IMG/VR virus record: IMGVR_UViG_3300009594_000005
Coordinates: 1 to 55,502 of that record
Source of the DNA: a virus
Direction: 5' to 3' (one strand)
Length of the DNA: 55,502 nt
Every line of letters begins with the position of its first letter. Position 1 is the stretch's first letter. Of the stretch, positions 5,334 to 13,505 are shown in pieces. The position numbers and the translations under genes were made by a program. The notes beneath the pieces were generated by a model. That model saw only the letters and a program-made list of their open reading frames with translations. It was not told where the DNA came from and made no database searches.

Positions 5334-5786
5334 ATGAACTTCAAACTGTGGCTCGAAGCTCGATCCAAATGGCTCCCCTTCGAGGAACTTAACCCAACAC
5401 AACAAGCTGCCGTCCTCCAAAGCACCAAAGGACTCCTCCCCCTCCACTGGCTCTACGATACCGACCGCTGGCGGCAACATGTCACCGACTACGCCCAACA
5501 ACCCCAAGCCACCTTCGAGTTCAACGTCCAAACTATACCAACCCAACAACTCATCGACCGCTTCGCCAAATGGGATTGGACCGAAGATGTCCTAGATAAA
5601 AAAGATTGGCAGCGTATCAAGAAAATCATGAAACTCCCCCGCTGGCCCTACGTCTCCTTCCTCGCCCCTAACTTCAAAAGTATCGAAGAACCATTCTTTC
5701 ACGGCGATGGCTATCACAGAGTTTGGGCTGCTTATTTTAATAAGGAGCCAAGCATAGAAATCATCTACATCAGGAAAAAGAAATGA
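5334..5786 (+). CDS. Hypothetical protein with capsid-targeting-like N-terminus, 150 aa
   Basis: The first residues MNFKLWLEARS share the aromatic-Lys-x-Trp-Leu pattern of four other proteins in this window and place an L-W-L-E|A site at residue 8, like the T4 prohead-protease consensus. The body is mixed alpha/beta. The C-terminal segment FFHGDGYHRVWAAYF recalls the D-G-x-H-R motif of ParB/sulfiredoxin-like folds, but the rest of that domain is not clear to me. The gene overlaps the methyltransferase downstream by four bases (ATGA), so the two are co-translated. A possible packaged virion protein. Confidence 0.6.
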   Translation: MNFKLWLEARSKWLPFEELNPTQQAAVLQSTKGLLPLHWLYDTDRWRQHVTDYAQQPQATFEFNVQTIPTQQLIDRFAKWDWTEDVLDKKDWQRIKKIMKLPRWPYVSFLAPNFKSIEEPFFHGDGYHRVWAAYFNKEPSIEIIYIRKKK

Positions 5787-6403
5787 ACGATAAAGTCAAA
5801 CAACGCCACGAACTACGCCCCGCCAGCCGCTACACCCCAGATGTCAAATCCTGCCGAGGCTCCATTCCCGGTATCGCTAACGGTTGGTGCCATACCCTCG
5901 ATGCCGCCGAATACCAACGCCTAGCTTCCCTAGTCTCTAACGGCAATATCATCGAAATCGGTTCCTACGAGGGCCTCTCCCTCTACCATATCAAAGATAT
6001 CTGTAAAGCTAATAACGCCAAACTCTATTGCGTCGATTTCATCGCTTGGCCCAAATTAGTAGAAAATTGCGAAGCCTGGGGCATCCCTTTTATTAACAAG
6101 CCCTCCGTGGATGCCGCCCTCGATTTCCCCGACGACTTCTTCGATCTAGTCTATATCGACGCCGATCATCATAAGTCGGAGTGTGCCTGGGATATCTGGG
6201 CTTGGCTGCCGAAACTCAAAAAGACCGGAACCATCTGCGGCCACGATTTTGATAACAAGAATGTCCGCAGGGCACTCAAGTACGTCTTCGGCACCATAGA
6301 ACCGGATGTGATAAACGTAGGAGGGTTCGTGTGGTCGGTCACTAATCCACACGAAAAAGTGAAATGCTGGCCCGAACAGGCCAAGTATAATGATGCAAAG
6401 TGA
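5783..6403 (+). CDS. Class I SAM-dependent methyltransferase (Methyltransf_24-like)
   Basis: The 206 residues carry the SAM-binding motif I (IIEIGSYEGLS, near residue 55), an acidic second strand end (LYCVDF) and the motif IV-like segment LVYIDADHHKSE, followed by LKKTGTICGHDF. This is the arrangement of the Methyltransf_24 group found next to sugar, O-antigen and glycan genes. The substrate is unknown. It is translationally coupled to the preceding gene. The first 45 residues lie outside the catalytic core. In phages such enzymes modify nucleic acid, protein or surface sugars. Confidence 0.8.
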   Translation: MNDKVKQRHELRPASRYTPDVKSCRGSIPGIANGWCHTLDAAEYQRLASLVSNGNIIEIGSYEGLSLYHIKDICKANNAKLYCVDFIAWPKLVENCEAWGIPFINKPSVDAALDFPDDFFDLVYIDADHHKSECAWDIWAWLPKLKKTGTICGHDFDNKNVRRALKYVFGTIEPDVINVGGFVWSVTNPHEKVKCWPEQAKYNDAK

Positions 6404-6409
6404 AATGCA

Positions 6410-6438
6410 GACGCCCCGCCGCAAAGCGGCGGGGCGTC
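6410..6438. terminator. Bidirectional terminator between convergent genes
   Basis: A perfect 13-bp stem (GACGCCCCGCCGC with GCGGCGGGGCGTC) around AAA lies between the plus-strand methyltransferase and the minus-strand membrane protein gene. Its core matches the hsp20 terminator. Confidence 0.7.
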
Positions 6439-6443
6439 CTTCC

Positions 6444-6641
6444 TTAGTCCAATACTAGTTTGTAGAAGGCGACTCCTATCACACAAACCACCGCCAAAGC
6501 AACCAACCCGCCAACCAGTCCCACGGCCATTGCCCTCGTCGGCAAATCCGGCTTGTATTGTACCTGCCGGGGTGGTAACGGCGGTTGATAGTTGGAATAG
6601 TTCCGAGAATCGTCCTGCCGCCAGCGTTCGTGAACTACCAC
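6444..6641 (-). CDS. Single-pass membrane protein, 65 aa
   Basis: The frame opens with GTG at 6641 after AGGGTA. The first 38 residues are hydrophilic and rich in Pro, Gln and Tyr (QPPLPPRQVQYKP). A single strong membrane helix follows (AMAVGLVGGLVALAVVCVIG), ending four residues from the C-terminus. This is a tail-anchored topology with the Pro-rich part probably in the cytoplasm. No family recognised. It ends inside the shared terminator stem. Confidence 0.5.
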   Translation of the reverse strand: MVVHERWRQDDSRNYSNYQPPLPPRQVQYKPDLPTRAMAVGLVGGLVALAVVCVIGVAFYKLVLD

Positions 6642-6664
6642 TACCCTAAAGGGTAGCGTCAGCC

Positions 6665-6880
6665 GACTGATAGTTCAGCCGGATCGTATCTGAGTCCGTG
6701 GGTTTTGCGGATGGTGTTTTGTCCTATTTGACCAAGTGTTACTCTGCTTCAAAAGGACTGAGTTTTTCGAGGCGATCTTTAGTCCATCGCCTTCATCCCC
6801 TCCCCTAAAGGGCTTTTGGCTCCGAAGAATGGTAAAGTTGCTCCCGTTCTTCCCAGATCGTCATCTGACCCTTCATTGGT
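6665..6880 (-). pseudogene. Decayed small genes
   Basis: The minus strand shows protein-like fragments in alternating frames: from the ATG at 6880, MTIWEEREQLYHSSEP; then TKDRLEKLSPFEAE; then VTLGQIGQNTIRKTHGLRYD ending at a TGA near 6665. Single-base changes at a CCAAAAGC run (about 6813) and near a GAGTA (about 6740) would join them into one or two small genes. As the sequence stands no frame longer than about 35 codons is open. No promoter or repeat explains this stretch. Confidence 0.35.
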
Positions 6881-7038
6881 GTTGCTAGGACAAGCACGCC
6901 GCCGTAGGCGGCGTGCTATTTCAGTGTGCGATAGCTCGTGCTATTTGATCATCATCTGACCCTTCATTGATGTTGCTAGGACAAGCACGCCGCCTACGGC
7001 GGCGTGCTATTTCAGTGTGCGATAGCTCGTGCTATTTG
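6857..7038. repeat. 91-bp tandem duplication with an inverted hairpin core
   Basis: Two copies (6857-6947 and 6948-7038) differ at two single bases and in the hairpin loop: GCACGCCGCC-GTA-GGCGGCGTGC in the first, -TAC- in the second. The hairpin has therefore been inverted in one copy. The second copy overlaps the last nine codons of the gene at 7012-7299, so the first copy is a duplicated gene end plus its downstream hairpin. Confidence 0.85.
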
Positions 7039-7299
7039 ATCGTAGCTCCAGTTCTCCATGACGGCCTGTAGAAATAGGTCAGGATGCTCCCGAATAGCGT
7101 TGACCCACGCCAAAGCGAAGAAACACTTGTGTGCTTCTACCCGTTCATGCGTAGCGAACTGAGACACAGTGCCGCCACGCTTCACGAATGTTAGCACCCT
7201 GTGACCGCCTTCTAGCAAAATGTCCGCTACAGTCGCTTCATATGCTTGTGAGCATTGAACAGGAGTTTTGTCGCCAATGGCTTTGACGTTGCCTAGCAT
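7012..7299 (-). CDS. Hypothetical protein, 95 aa
   Basis: An intact 95-residue frame following the membrane protein gene by three bases. The N-terminal half contains PVQCSQAYEATVADILLEGG, and the C-terminal half is helical (FFALAWVNAIREHPDLFLQAV). A GGAGATAAACC site precedes the start. Its last nine codons lie inside the 91-bp tandem duplication. No known domain, membrane segment or signal. It is probably co-transcribed with the membrane protein upstream. Confidence 0.55.
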   Translation of the reverse strand: MLGNVKAIGDKTPVQCSQAYEATVADILLEGGHRVLTFVKRGGTVSQFATHERVEAHKCFFALAWVNAIREHPDLFLQAVMENWSYDQIARAIAH

Positions 7300-7302
7300 G
7301 GT

Positions 7303-8418
7303 TTATCTCCATAGGAAAAGTTGCGGGTAGGTCTTAGCAAATATGTAGAACCCGTAGAGAATTCCAGCAAGGCCCAGCATGGACCAAGCCCAGCCAGCAC
7401 TCTTCCAGGGAATTTCGTAATACCTTTCCAGCAGCCAGATGTAGAAGAACGTCCCGGCTACACCCAGCAGCGTTGGCAACTGGAAAACTGAGCCGAGATA
7501 GATGGCAGCAATGCCGGAAAGTATGGCTAATAGCGTTGTAGCAATGTAAGCGGAATCGTTTTGGTAACAGTACCATTTGTTGGCAACGATCAGCAGACCC
7601 AAGAAGTAGATGAAACAACCGATAAATACGAAGCTCGCCTTGAACGTCTGGTAGTGCGGAAAAGCGAAGTTACCGATCTCCATCACAAGGTAAACTACCA
7701 GCATTGTGAGAGCGGCAAACATGGTTCGTGGGATATAAGCATCCTTCTCGAAGCCGATGCCTATACAACCTGGGATCATGAAAGCTGAAAACCCCAGATA
7801 GACCATCAAAGCGAGAACGCTGATGAAGCCGAGTACTTGACTGCCATAGAAAATGGCGGCGGCTGCCCAGGCCACGGCGATAGTCAAAAAGGAGACGCTG
7901 CTGGTCAGTTCTAGTTCACGGCGAGTGATGGAGTAAGCGAGAACGCCGTAAAGTGCCAGACACGCTGGGAATGCGACAAGCATTTGCCAGTCTTCACCCA
8001 TGAAGAACTTCGGCAAAATTATTCCGGCTGCCACACCAGCGTACATAAGAAATTCGAGGATCGGGGGCGGAATTGCCAAGACAAGTTCGAGTATGTAGAT
8101 GCCGAAAAGCCAGCAGATGGCGATTGTCATAAAGATGCCAGCCGTGACCCAAAGGATGTTGGCGAAAGTGACAAAGCCGACGAGCTTATCCCACATGCTG
8201 GGTGGGGTTTCGCTCAGTTGCATGAACTCATCGACCGTGACTTTTTTGCCGATGATCTCTTGTGCTCTTTTTTCGAGGGGAGCTATAGTTTCGGGTGGGA
8301 TATAGCCACGCTGTTCTAGCCTGCGGAATGCTTCAACGTCTTTGCGAATCTCCTGCATCTCAGGCGAGGGTGTTTGCCCTATGAGTGCGGCGGTCAGCAA
8401 TAATGCGGTTGCGTTCAT
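7303..8418 (-). CDS. Polytopic membrane protein with signal peptide, 371 aa
   Basis: The first 16 residues form a typical signal peptide (NATALLLTAALIGQTPSP). About 70 charged helical residues follow (EIRKDVEAFRRLEQRG, PLEKRAQEIIGKK), then eight to ten membrane helices to the end, beginning at VGFVTFANILWVTAGIFM. The architecture is that of a cell-envelope membrane protein and not of a holin, being far too long and polytopic. I recognise no transporter signature. It is unusual cargo for a phage and probably acquired from a host. It may alter the infected cell membrane; this is inference. Confidence 0.6.
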   Translation of the reverse strand: MNATALLLTAALIGQTPSPEMQEIRKDVEAFRRLEQRGYIPPETIAPLEKRAQEIIGKKVTVDEFMQLSETPPSMWDKLVGFVTFANILWVTAGIFMTIAICWLFGIYILELVLAIPPPILEFLMYAGVAAGIILPKFFMGEDWQMLVAFPACLALYGVLAYSITRRELELTSSVSFLTIAVAWAAAAIFYGSQVLGFISVLALMVYLGFSAFMIPGCIGIGFEKDAYIPRTMFAALTMLVVYLVMEIGNFAFPHYQTFKASFVFIGCFIYFLGLLIVANKWYCYQNDSAYIATTLLAILSGIAAIYLGSVFQLPTLLGVAGTFFYIWLLERYYEIPWKSAGWAWSMLGLAGILYGFYIFAKTYPQLFLWR

Positions 8419-8473
8419 GGCGTGTCTCTTAAATGGTGTGAATCAAAGGAGTCTACGTTTTATTCTTCCTAAA

Positions 8474-9184
8474 TCATTGCATGTTCTCCAAAAAGCATCG
8501 TATGTTGTCACGAGCCTTAGCCTCGAAGTTCTCACGGAAATACGGTGTGCGGTAGATGGTTGGCTTGTCAGCCATTTTCTTTATGAAGACCGCACGGCCC
8601 TTCTTGAAGTCTTTATCGGAAATGTGGGCAAATTCCTGGCGAACTAACTCGCCCATGCACAGGAACGTGTCGTAGTCGGCTGAGAAACTCCAGATGTCCA
8701 AATCTAGAATTTGCTCATCTGTGCTGGGGTAGGGCATGGCTGAGTCGTGAAACGCCGTCGCCATGATAAACCGACGTACTTCTAGAGCGGACTCACTTTT
8801 CAACCAGGGTGTCAGCAATGCGGCAGCGAAATCCGCACTCTGCGTTTCGTTAAAGCCGAACGGTGCATTGGGCAAGTAGATGGCGTCGTGAAACCACAGA
8901 GCTAGATGCTGCGTGTTGCTCAGGGGCGGTGGGTTGTCGGCATTCTGATAGAATTGATGAATGCCCAGGATATGAACGGGCGTGTGATAGTGCAAGCTGC
9001 TATCGCCCATGCGGAATAGCAGACTGAAGGCGATGGCCTCTGCGGTACTGAGTGGAACATCAAACGATTCGCAGAGCAACCCCACTAGGTTGTTCACAAA
9101 ATCGTCTTGTGTCGCATTACGTTCGTACTGCGAGGCAGTAGCCAGATCGAAGCATGTTGTGTAAGAGAGGTTGAAATCGTACAT
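8474..9184 (-). CDS. HD-superfamily phosphohydrolase (COG4339-like)
   Basis: I place the start at the ATG at 9184 (MYDFNLSYTTCFDL), because upstream sequence in this frame overlaps a separate zinc-ribbon gene. The 236 residues show the pattern of predicted metal-dependent HD hydrolases: a metal-binding His in YHTPVHILGIHQFY, the HD pair in LALWFHDAIYLPN, NETQSADFAA, ATAFHDS, and the second metal-site region ILDLDIWSF, ending with a conserved helix (FEAKARDNIRCFLENM). Relatives are expected to hydrolyse phosphate esters, possibly nucleotides; the substrate is unknown. In a phage it may serve nucleotide metabolism or signalling. Confidence 0.75.
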   Translation of the reverse strand: MYDFNLSYTTCFDLATASQYERNATQDDFVNNLVGLLCESFDVPLSTAEAIAFSLLFRMGDSSLHYHTPVHILGIHQFYQNADNPPPLSNTQHLALWFHDAIYLPNAPFGFNETQSADFAAALLTPWLKSESALEVRRFIMATAFHDSAMPYPSTDEQILDLDIWSFSADYDTFLCMGELVRQEFAHISDKDFKKGRAVFIKKMADKPTIYRTPYFRENFEAKARDNIRCFLENMQ

Positions 9185-9185
9185 A

Positions 9186-9350
9186 TTACATCGGCTGTGA
9201 CCAGTCCCATAATTGTTCTTTTTGCTCCCGGTCGCACTTGCTACAGTGCGTGCTCTCCAGAGGCTCGTCACACCTTGGGCATTTGCGGATTTCCTTGGGT
9301 ATCCTAACCTCTTTCGGCTTCTTGTCAAGGTATTCTATTAGCCGTTCCAT
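9186..9350 (-). CDS. Zinc-ribbon miniprotein, 54 aa
   Basis: The frame from the ATG at 9350 ends with a TAA at 9186-9188, two bases before the HD hydrolase start. It encodes a basic N-terminal half (DKKPKEVRIPKEIRK) and a compact zinc ribbon with CPRC and CSKC pairs 8 residues apart, then an acidic and aromatic tail (KEQLWDWSQPM). The tight spacing suggests coupling to the hydrolase. The fold is a rubredoxin-like knuckle pair; the partner is unknown. Confidence 0.6.
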   Translation of the reverse strand: MERLIEYLDKKPKEVRIPKEIRKCPRCDEPLESTHCSKCDREQKEQLWDWSQPM

Positions 9351-9377
9351 AGTCCGTTACCCCTTTAGGAAACTACG

Positions 9378-9833
9378 TTAGTTAGGCACCTTTGGGTAGA
9401 CCGGGTAGGCAAACTGTTTCCAATAGTTTCGGCTTCTGACATCAACTTCTTTTTCGGCTTCTAGCCAGAAGTTCTTGCCGTCGCCTTCTGGTCTACCGGC
9501 TTGTTCCCATTTTTGATAGGCAAGTTCTCTGATTTCTGCCTCCTTGCACGCTTTCAGTTCCAGCGTGGGCTGGCAGAGGTTTAGAGGCGGCAATGGTGGA
9601 AGGACTATGTTTTCCGGTATCTTGATCTTACAGGGAATGTCTGGGGGCACTGGAAGACTAAAAACTTCAGGCACAGGCTCCGGTATTTTATCAAGGATGA
9701 TCTGCGGCATTCCTTCCGGAGGCAGCGTAATAGGAATCTGTTGAGGCGGATCGACCTTTTTCTCTTTCTTGCCGAAAAGTAGTTTGTTGAGGGCACAAAT
9801 GCTGTTGGCTAGTTCCCTGGTTAAATCACCCAT
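9378..9833 (-). CDS. Proline-rich protein with C-terminal DUF2934-like domain, 151 aa
   Basis: The N-terminal 25 residues form a helix, followed by a long Pro-rich linker (about residues 28-90, with many PLP and PPL steps). The C-terminal 55 residues resemble DUF2934: IRELAYQKWEQAGRPEGDG, then FWLEAEKEV. That small helical domain is common in soil bacteria and of unknown function. The start has AGGAAATACT upstream and overlaps the helicase gene by 13 bases, so the two form one operon. Confidence 0.65.
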   Translation of the reverse strand: MGDLTRELANSICALNKLLFGKKEKKVDPPQQIPITLPPEGMPQIILDKIPEPVPEVFSLPVPPDIPCKIKIPENIVLPPLPPLNLCQPTLELKACKEAEIRELAYQKWEQAGRPEGDGKNFWLEAEKEVDVRSRNYWKQFAYPVYPKVPN

Positions 9834-10900
9834 AGTATTTCCTCTCTTGCTCTAGATGCTGCCGTATAGGTCCAGCGTTTGTGGTCCCATTTCGAGCAAA
9901 ATTGCTCAAATACCATGATCCTGTTCCACTCATCTCCCTGTGATTTGTGGCAGGTAATGGCATCAGCGAAGTCAAACGGGTCCGGGTCATCATGGTTCGG
10001 TGAGAAGTCGTACTTCTCTTTGTTGAACTGCGAGGGATCGTAGAACACCTGATAGGCGTTACCATCCGACAGGAACTCCATTTTAGGAGACCCGAATCTA
10101 GAATTGGCAACCCATTCAACCGTGCCCTGCATCCCGTTGAAGAGGCCCTTCATGCGGTTGTTCCGCAGACACATGACCTTATCACCGACTTGCGGCTCGT
10201 CGCCTTTGAATCCCTTGACCTCTCGAACCTGGAAGTTCAACCCAACCCTGGTTTTGTTGAATGCACAGATGATTTGGTCCACCGACGCCATATGGGGTAT
10301 TGCTTGGCGGTTCGTTAGGAATTTTATCTTGCCCTCGTACTCCGGTTGCTTCTTGAAATCGAGGGTGGGTTTCCCCATTCGCAACCACTCGGCAAAGTGA
10401 GCGATCTCGCCAGCGTTTCGGTGAATCTGCTCTAACTTATAGTCAGGATTTTGCATCAGGAATACGTCCTGACCCACCGGCTCTAGTTGGCCGTGATCGC
10501 CGACGAAAATGATCGGTCTACAGAAAGAGAGTAGGTCTTGGTGGATTTCCTTTGAGACCATTGAAGCTTCATCCACGATGAAGCCTTCGCAGAGTAGATC
10601 GCTGGGATGCTTGAGTACCCAAACGGTCCTGCCGCCGTAATCGACGGCCTTGTAGATTAGGCTATGTATAGTTTGAGCGGAGGGGAGGCCCTTCTTGCGA
10701 AGGATATTGGCCGCTTTACCGGTAAAAGCACAGACGGCGAAATTGGGCAGCAACCTTGATAGATGACTGATAACAGTCGTCTTACCGGTGCCTGCATAAC
10801 CGCCGAGTGTCTGCACTCGCTTGTTGAACTTCAGAAGCGAGTGGAGAACCTGTTTTTGTTCGCCGGTCAATTCTACAGAGACACTATCAAGGGTATCCAT
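9821..10900 (-). CDS. SF1B DNA helicase, Dda/RecD2-like
   Basis: 359 residues with the standard superfamily 1B motifs in order: Walker A GGYAGTGKTT (about residue 33), motif Ia AFTGKAA, Walker B IVDEASM, motif III FVGDHGQLEPVG, the HRN segment of motif IV, a C-terminal CHKSQGDEW and motif VI TYTAASRAREEILWV. The size matches T4 Dda (about 440) without its longer tower insertion. It would unwind DNA 5' to 3' during replication start, recombination or protein displacement. It is first in a short operon with the DUF2934-like protein. Confidence 0.9.
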   Translation of the reverse strand: MDTLDSVSVELTGEQKQVLHSLLKFNKRVQTLGGYAGTGKTTVISHLSRLLPNFAVCAFTGKAANILRKKGLPSAQTIHSLIYKAVDYGGRTVWVLKHPSDLLCEGFIVDEASMVSKEIHQDLLSFCRPIIFVGDHGQLEPVGQDVFLMQNPDYKLEQIHRNAGEIAHFAEWLRMGKPTLDFKKQPEYEGKIKFLTNRQAIPHMASVDQIICAFNKTRVGLNFQVREVKGFKGDEPQVGDKVMCLRNNRMKGLFNGMQGTVEWVANSRFGSPKMEFLSDGNAYQVFYDPSQFNKEKYDFSPNHDDPDPFDFADAITCHKSQGDEWNRIMVFEQFCSKWDHKRWTYTAASRAREEILWVI

Positions 10901-10930
10901 CAGCTTCCTCTCTATTCAAGAGGGTCTACC

Positions 10931-11554
10931 TTAACCGAAACCAAAAGTCATGTCTACTGTAATTTTGGTCGTGAAGAATGGAACCTTAATGTGATTTGCT
11001 AGTTTATGCTTCTTGACTTCGGCGGCTGGCAAGAACCAGTCAGCGTGTTTCTTGCTATCAACTATCTTTAAGAAGTAGTCTGAGTCTTGATGGCCGCAGT
11101 TCTTCGCCATCTTGTGAAAGATATACGTGTTGAGACGATCTGCTTCCTTGGTCCTAGCCTTCATTTCCTCGATTTTGCCAAATTCCATCGAGCTTACTTC
11201 ATGGATCATCACTGTGGCGTTGGCATCGATGTAACGATGTCCTTCGGTGCCACAGGAGAAGAGGACTGATCCGCAACTCATAGCTTTGCCAACTGCTATA
11301 GTTGCTACAGGTAATTTGGCGTTTTCTATATCTGCAATCATGGCAAGCAAACTGTAGACTTGCCCGCCATAGGAATCGATGACTACAGGAATAATTGGCT
11401 GTCCTGTGTTGTGGGCTTTTGCCATAGCAACGGAAAACTCTTCTGCCGCCTTCTCGTTAAACTCCTTTACACGAACGACAACTGGCTCAGCTATAAGCTC
11501 TTCATGCTTCGACCGTATTTTGGGGTCTACCTTTAGGTGATGTTTCATTATCAT
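10931..11554 (-). CDS. ClpP-like serine protease
   Basis: 207 residues with a ClpP/crotonase fold: an oxyanion-forming SYGGQVYSLL (about 61-70), the nucleophile Ser in GKAMSCGSVLFS (Ser93), the catalytic His in VMIHEVSS (His118), and a late helix with DADWFLPA-type sequence carrying the probable acid residue. Phage ClpP homologues act as prohead proteases or modify host proteolysis. Here the gene lies away from any head gene, beside host-interaction genes, so either role is possible. No partner ATPase is visible in the window. The start overlaps the end of the phosphatase gene by about 50 bases. Confidence 0.8.
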   Translation of the reverse strand: MIMKHHLKVDPKIRSKHEELIAEPVVVRVKEFNEKAAEEFSVAMAKAHNTGQPIIPVVIDSYGGQVYSLLAMIADIENAKLPVATIAVGKAMSCGSVLFSCGTEGHRYIDANATVMIHEVSSMEFGKIEEMKARTKEADRLNTYIFHKMAKNCGHQDSDYFLKIVDSKKHADWFLPAAEVKKHKLANHIKVPFFTTKITVDMTFGFG

Positions 11555-12200
11555 AGCCTTTATCGCACACGAAGTCGTGCCTCCCCATCCATATCAATTT
11601 AGGTCCATCTAGATAAGTCACACTGGTCTTTGGAAGGTAGTGCTTCCATTCTGGATGTTTCTCTACGTCGCAACCGTAGCACGCACGTACTAGATTTGCG
11701 ATTAGATTGCAGTGTGACACGATTATACTCCTACTAAACAGATTCCTCAAGACAGATTTCACCCGATTGAGGAAATCGTGTTCCGACTCATCGGGCACGA
11801 CATCCATCAAGTCGTAGTTTACCTCGAAATCTATGTTAAGGAACTTTGAAAACACTTCGGCAGTTTCTACACACCGTCTAGCTGGACTACAAACACCTTG
11901 GAAGGTATTTATTTCTCGAATCTGTTGTTTAATGAAAAAGGCCGCACGTTCTGAATGTATGCGGCCTTCGTCGTTGATTCCTGGGTCTTCTTCGTTGTCA
12001 ATCTCGGAGTGCCTGAAGCAGATCAGCTTCTTGGCATAGAACTCGATTTCGTCTGACATGAACTTACCAGTGATAGGGTCGAGGAATCCAGAGATCAACT
12101 CGTTGCGTTCGGTGTCAGACAGTTTGCCAAACGCTTCACCGTGATGAATCCCTGTTACCACTCTACCCGCTGCTGTGTAGAGAGCGGCAACGTACTGCAT
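11502..12200 (-). CDS. Histidine phosphatase (phosphoglycerate mutase superfamily)
   Basis: The catalytic His lies in ICFRHSE, a variant of the usual RHGE. The second motif GVCSPARRCVETAEVF carries the conserved S-x-x-x-R and T-A, and the C-terminal His is in IIVSHCNLIANL. These are the phosphate-pocket residues of the family. An N-terminal extension of about 60 residues precedes the core, and the last 20 residues are in the overlap with the ClpP gene. Substrates in this family vary widely (sugar phosphates, nucleotides, phosphoproteins), so none can be named. A strong AAAGGAGG precedes the start. Confidence 0.75.
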   Translation of the reverse strand: MQYVAALYTAAGRVVTGIHHGEAFGKLSDTERNELISGFLDPITGKFMSDEIEFYAKKLICFRHSEIDNEEDPGINDEGRIHSERAAFFIKQQIREINTFQGVCSPARRCVETAEVFSKFLNIDFEVNYDLMDVVPDESEHDFLNRVKSVLRNLFSRSIIVSHCNLIANLVRACYGCDVEKHPEWKHYLPKTSVTYLDGPKLIWMGRHDFVCDKGYDNETSPKGRPQNTVEA

Positions 12201-12243
12201 GATTCCCTCCTTTTGTTACTATAGATTCTTACTAGTAACAAAA

Positions 12244-13089
12244 TCAATCGTGCTTCTTATAGGAACGCACGACTTTTTGTACAAAGTCCGTGTTTGAAGT
12301 CGGATTTTGTTCTAGCAGTGCCTCCATTGGGTCGTCATTACCGATGGTGAAAATTGTACCCTGGTAGTCATAGGCGAAATATTTCTTATGAAAAACTGGC
12401 GGTAGTCCGAATTTGTAGTGGATGAAGTTGATTTCGGGGGTGTCGTGTAATAGTGAGGTCTCCATCTTCTTAGCCATACCGCTAATCCTCGCAAGATAAT
12501 CATACATTGTCAATATCCAGGCCCCACGCTCCGCCCACTTCTCAGGGCCATATTCATCTAGCAGCTTTTCCATGCGGACGCCAACTCGATAGAAGAAAGC
12601 CGTAGGTATGTCCTTCAAGAAAGCTATAACATCGCCCAAAGGAATCCAGGGCACGGAATCTTTTGATAGTCCTATGTCACTCTTGATTCGCAGAATTTCC
12701 GATTCTAGTTTGTCCTTGAGATTCTCGTCTTCCGAGTAGTCGAAGATGAGGTTATGTGTAGTATCTTCTTTGAAGTCCAGCGGATTCTGCAAAATCATAT
12801 CCGGGTGAATCATTGCGAAAGGCTGCTTTAGCAAACCATTCTCTAGTGCAATGATGACGGCGAAGGTCTTGTTGAGCGGCAGGTATTTTCTGTCACGACC
12901 TACATTCTCATGTAGAAACTTGTTCTTGTGGGCCGTGATATTCTTGGACCAGATTCCCCTAGAATCGTCATTCTTGGCAACCCCAATGACCAACTGATCT
13001 TCTAGTTTTTGCATCTTGAAACTTTCGATCAACAACTCAACCTGCCAATGGTGGTATGGAGTGTTCTCTATGCTTACGAAGTATTGCAT
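12244..13089 (-). CDS. Glycosyltransferase-like protein, 281 aa
   Basis: The start at 13089 follows AAAGGTGAAC; upstream codons in frame have no such site. The N-terminus (YFVSIENTPYHHWQVELLIE, then LVIGVAKND) reads like the first Rossmann unit of a GT-A fold. FAMIHPDMIL contains a P-D-M that could be a degenerate DxD metal site. LPLNKTFAVIIALE before it matches the substrate-helix region of hydroxyproline-arabinosyl and related transferases. A glycosyltransferase acting on host or virion sugars or on DNA is my best guess; the catalytic residues are not certain. Confidence 0.5.
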   Translation of the reverse strand: MQYFVSIENTPYHHWQVELLIESFKMQKLEDQLVIGVAKNDDSRGIWSKNITAHKNKFLHENVGRDRKYLPLNKTFAVIIALENGLLKQPFAMIHPDMILQNPLDFKEDTTHNLIFDYSEDENLKDKLESEILRIKSDIGLSKDSVPWIPLGDVIAFLKDIPTAFFYRVGVRMEKLLDEYGPEKWAERGAWILTMYDYLARISGMAKKMETSLLHDTPEINFIHYKFGLPPVFHKKYFAYDYQGTIFTIGNDDPMEALLEQNPTSNTDFVQKVVRSYKKHD

Positions 13090-13126
13090 GTTCACCTTTC
13101 TTGATTCTTCCCTTGAAGGAATAGAG

Positions 13127-13459
13127 TTATTCAATGCAAAACTTTTGCTCAAAGATGCAGTACACTTCAGAATAAGCTACACCCCAAGCAGCGTCATGCA
13201 CCTTTTCGCTAAATTCGTTTGCATCCATTGAATCATGGAGATGGTTCCAGGCACGAGCATGTGCCCATTCGTGTAGGAGGGCGTCGATGGCTCGATGCTC
13301 ATCGACTATTTTTCTATTTATGCGGATATAGAACTTATTCTTGTGCTTGCTGCAATCACCGTCATCACCGTCCGCCATCCGAACCCTCCTAACCGTCACC
13401 GGGTACGCACAAGGACATTCTCTTTTCAAGAAATAGATCAGTCTACGAAAGTTGGTCAT
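13127..13459 (-). CDS. Short zincin-like protein (HExxH), 110 aa
   Basis: The 110 residues contain HEWAH (about residue 64) in the helix AIDALLHEWAHARAWN, the zinc-binding and catalytic motif of zincin metalloproteases. A C-P-C pair occurs near residue 16. Length and order recall minimal SprT- or WSS1-like phage zincins. A third zinc ligand cannot be assigned with certainty; His and Asp residues follow in VHDAAWG. The start has TGGGAGG upstream and is divergent from the gene at 13506. Confidence 0.6.
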   Translation of the reverse strand: MTNFRRLIYFLKRECPCAYPVTVRRVRMADGDDGDCSKHKNKFYIRINRKIVDEHRAIDALLHEWAHARAWNHLHDSMDANEFSEKVHDAAWGVAYSEVYCIFEQKFCIE

Positions 13460-13505
13460 GTCAAACCTCCCAAGACATCCATACTATATCTGACAGGAGG
13501 TTGGT

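Noticed and set aside
10931-11554. Prohead protease as a firm call for the ClpP-like gene
   Set aside because: The fold fits, but no capsid or portal gene is nearby, so the head role cannot be supported from this window.
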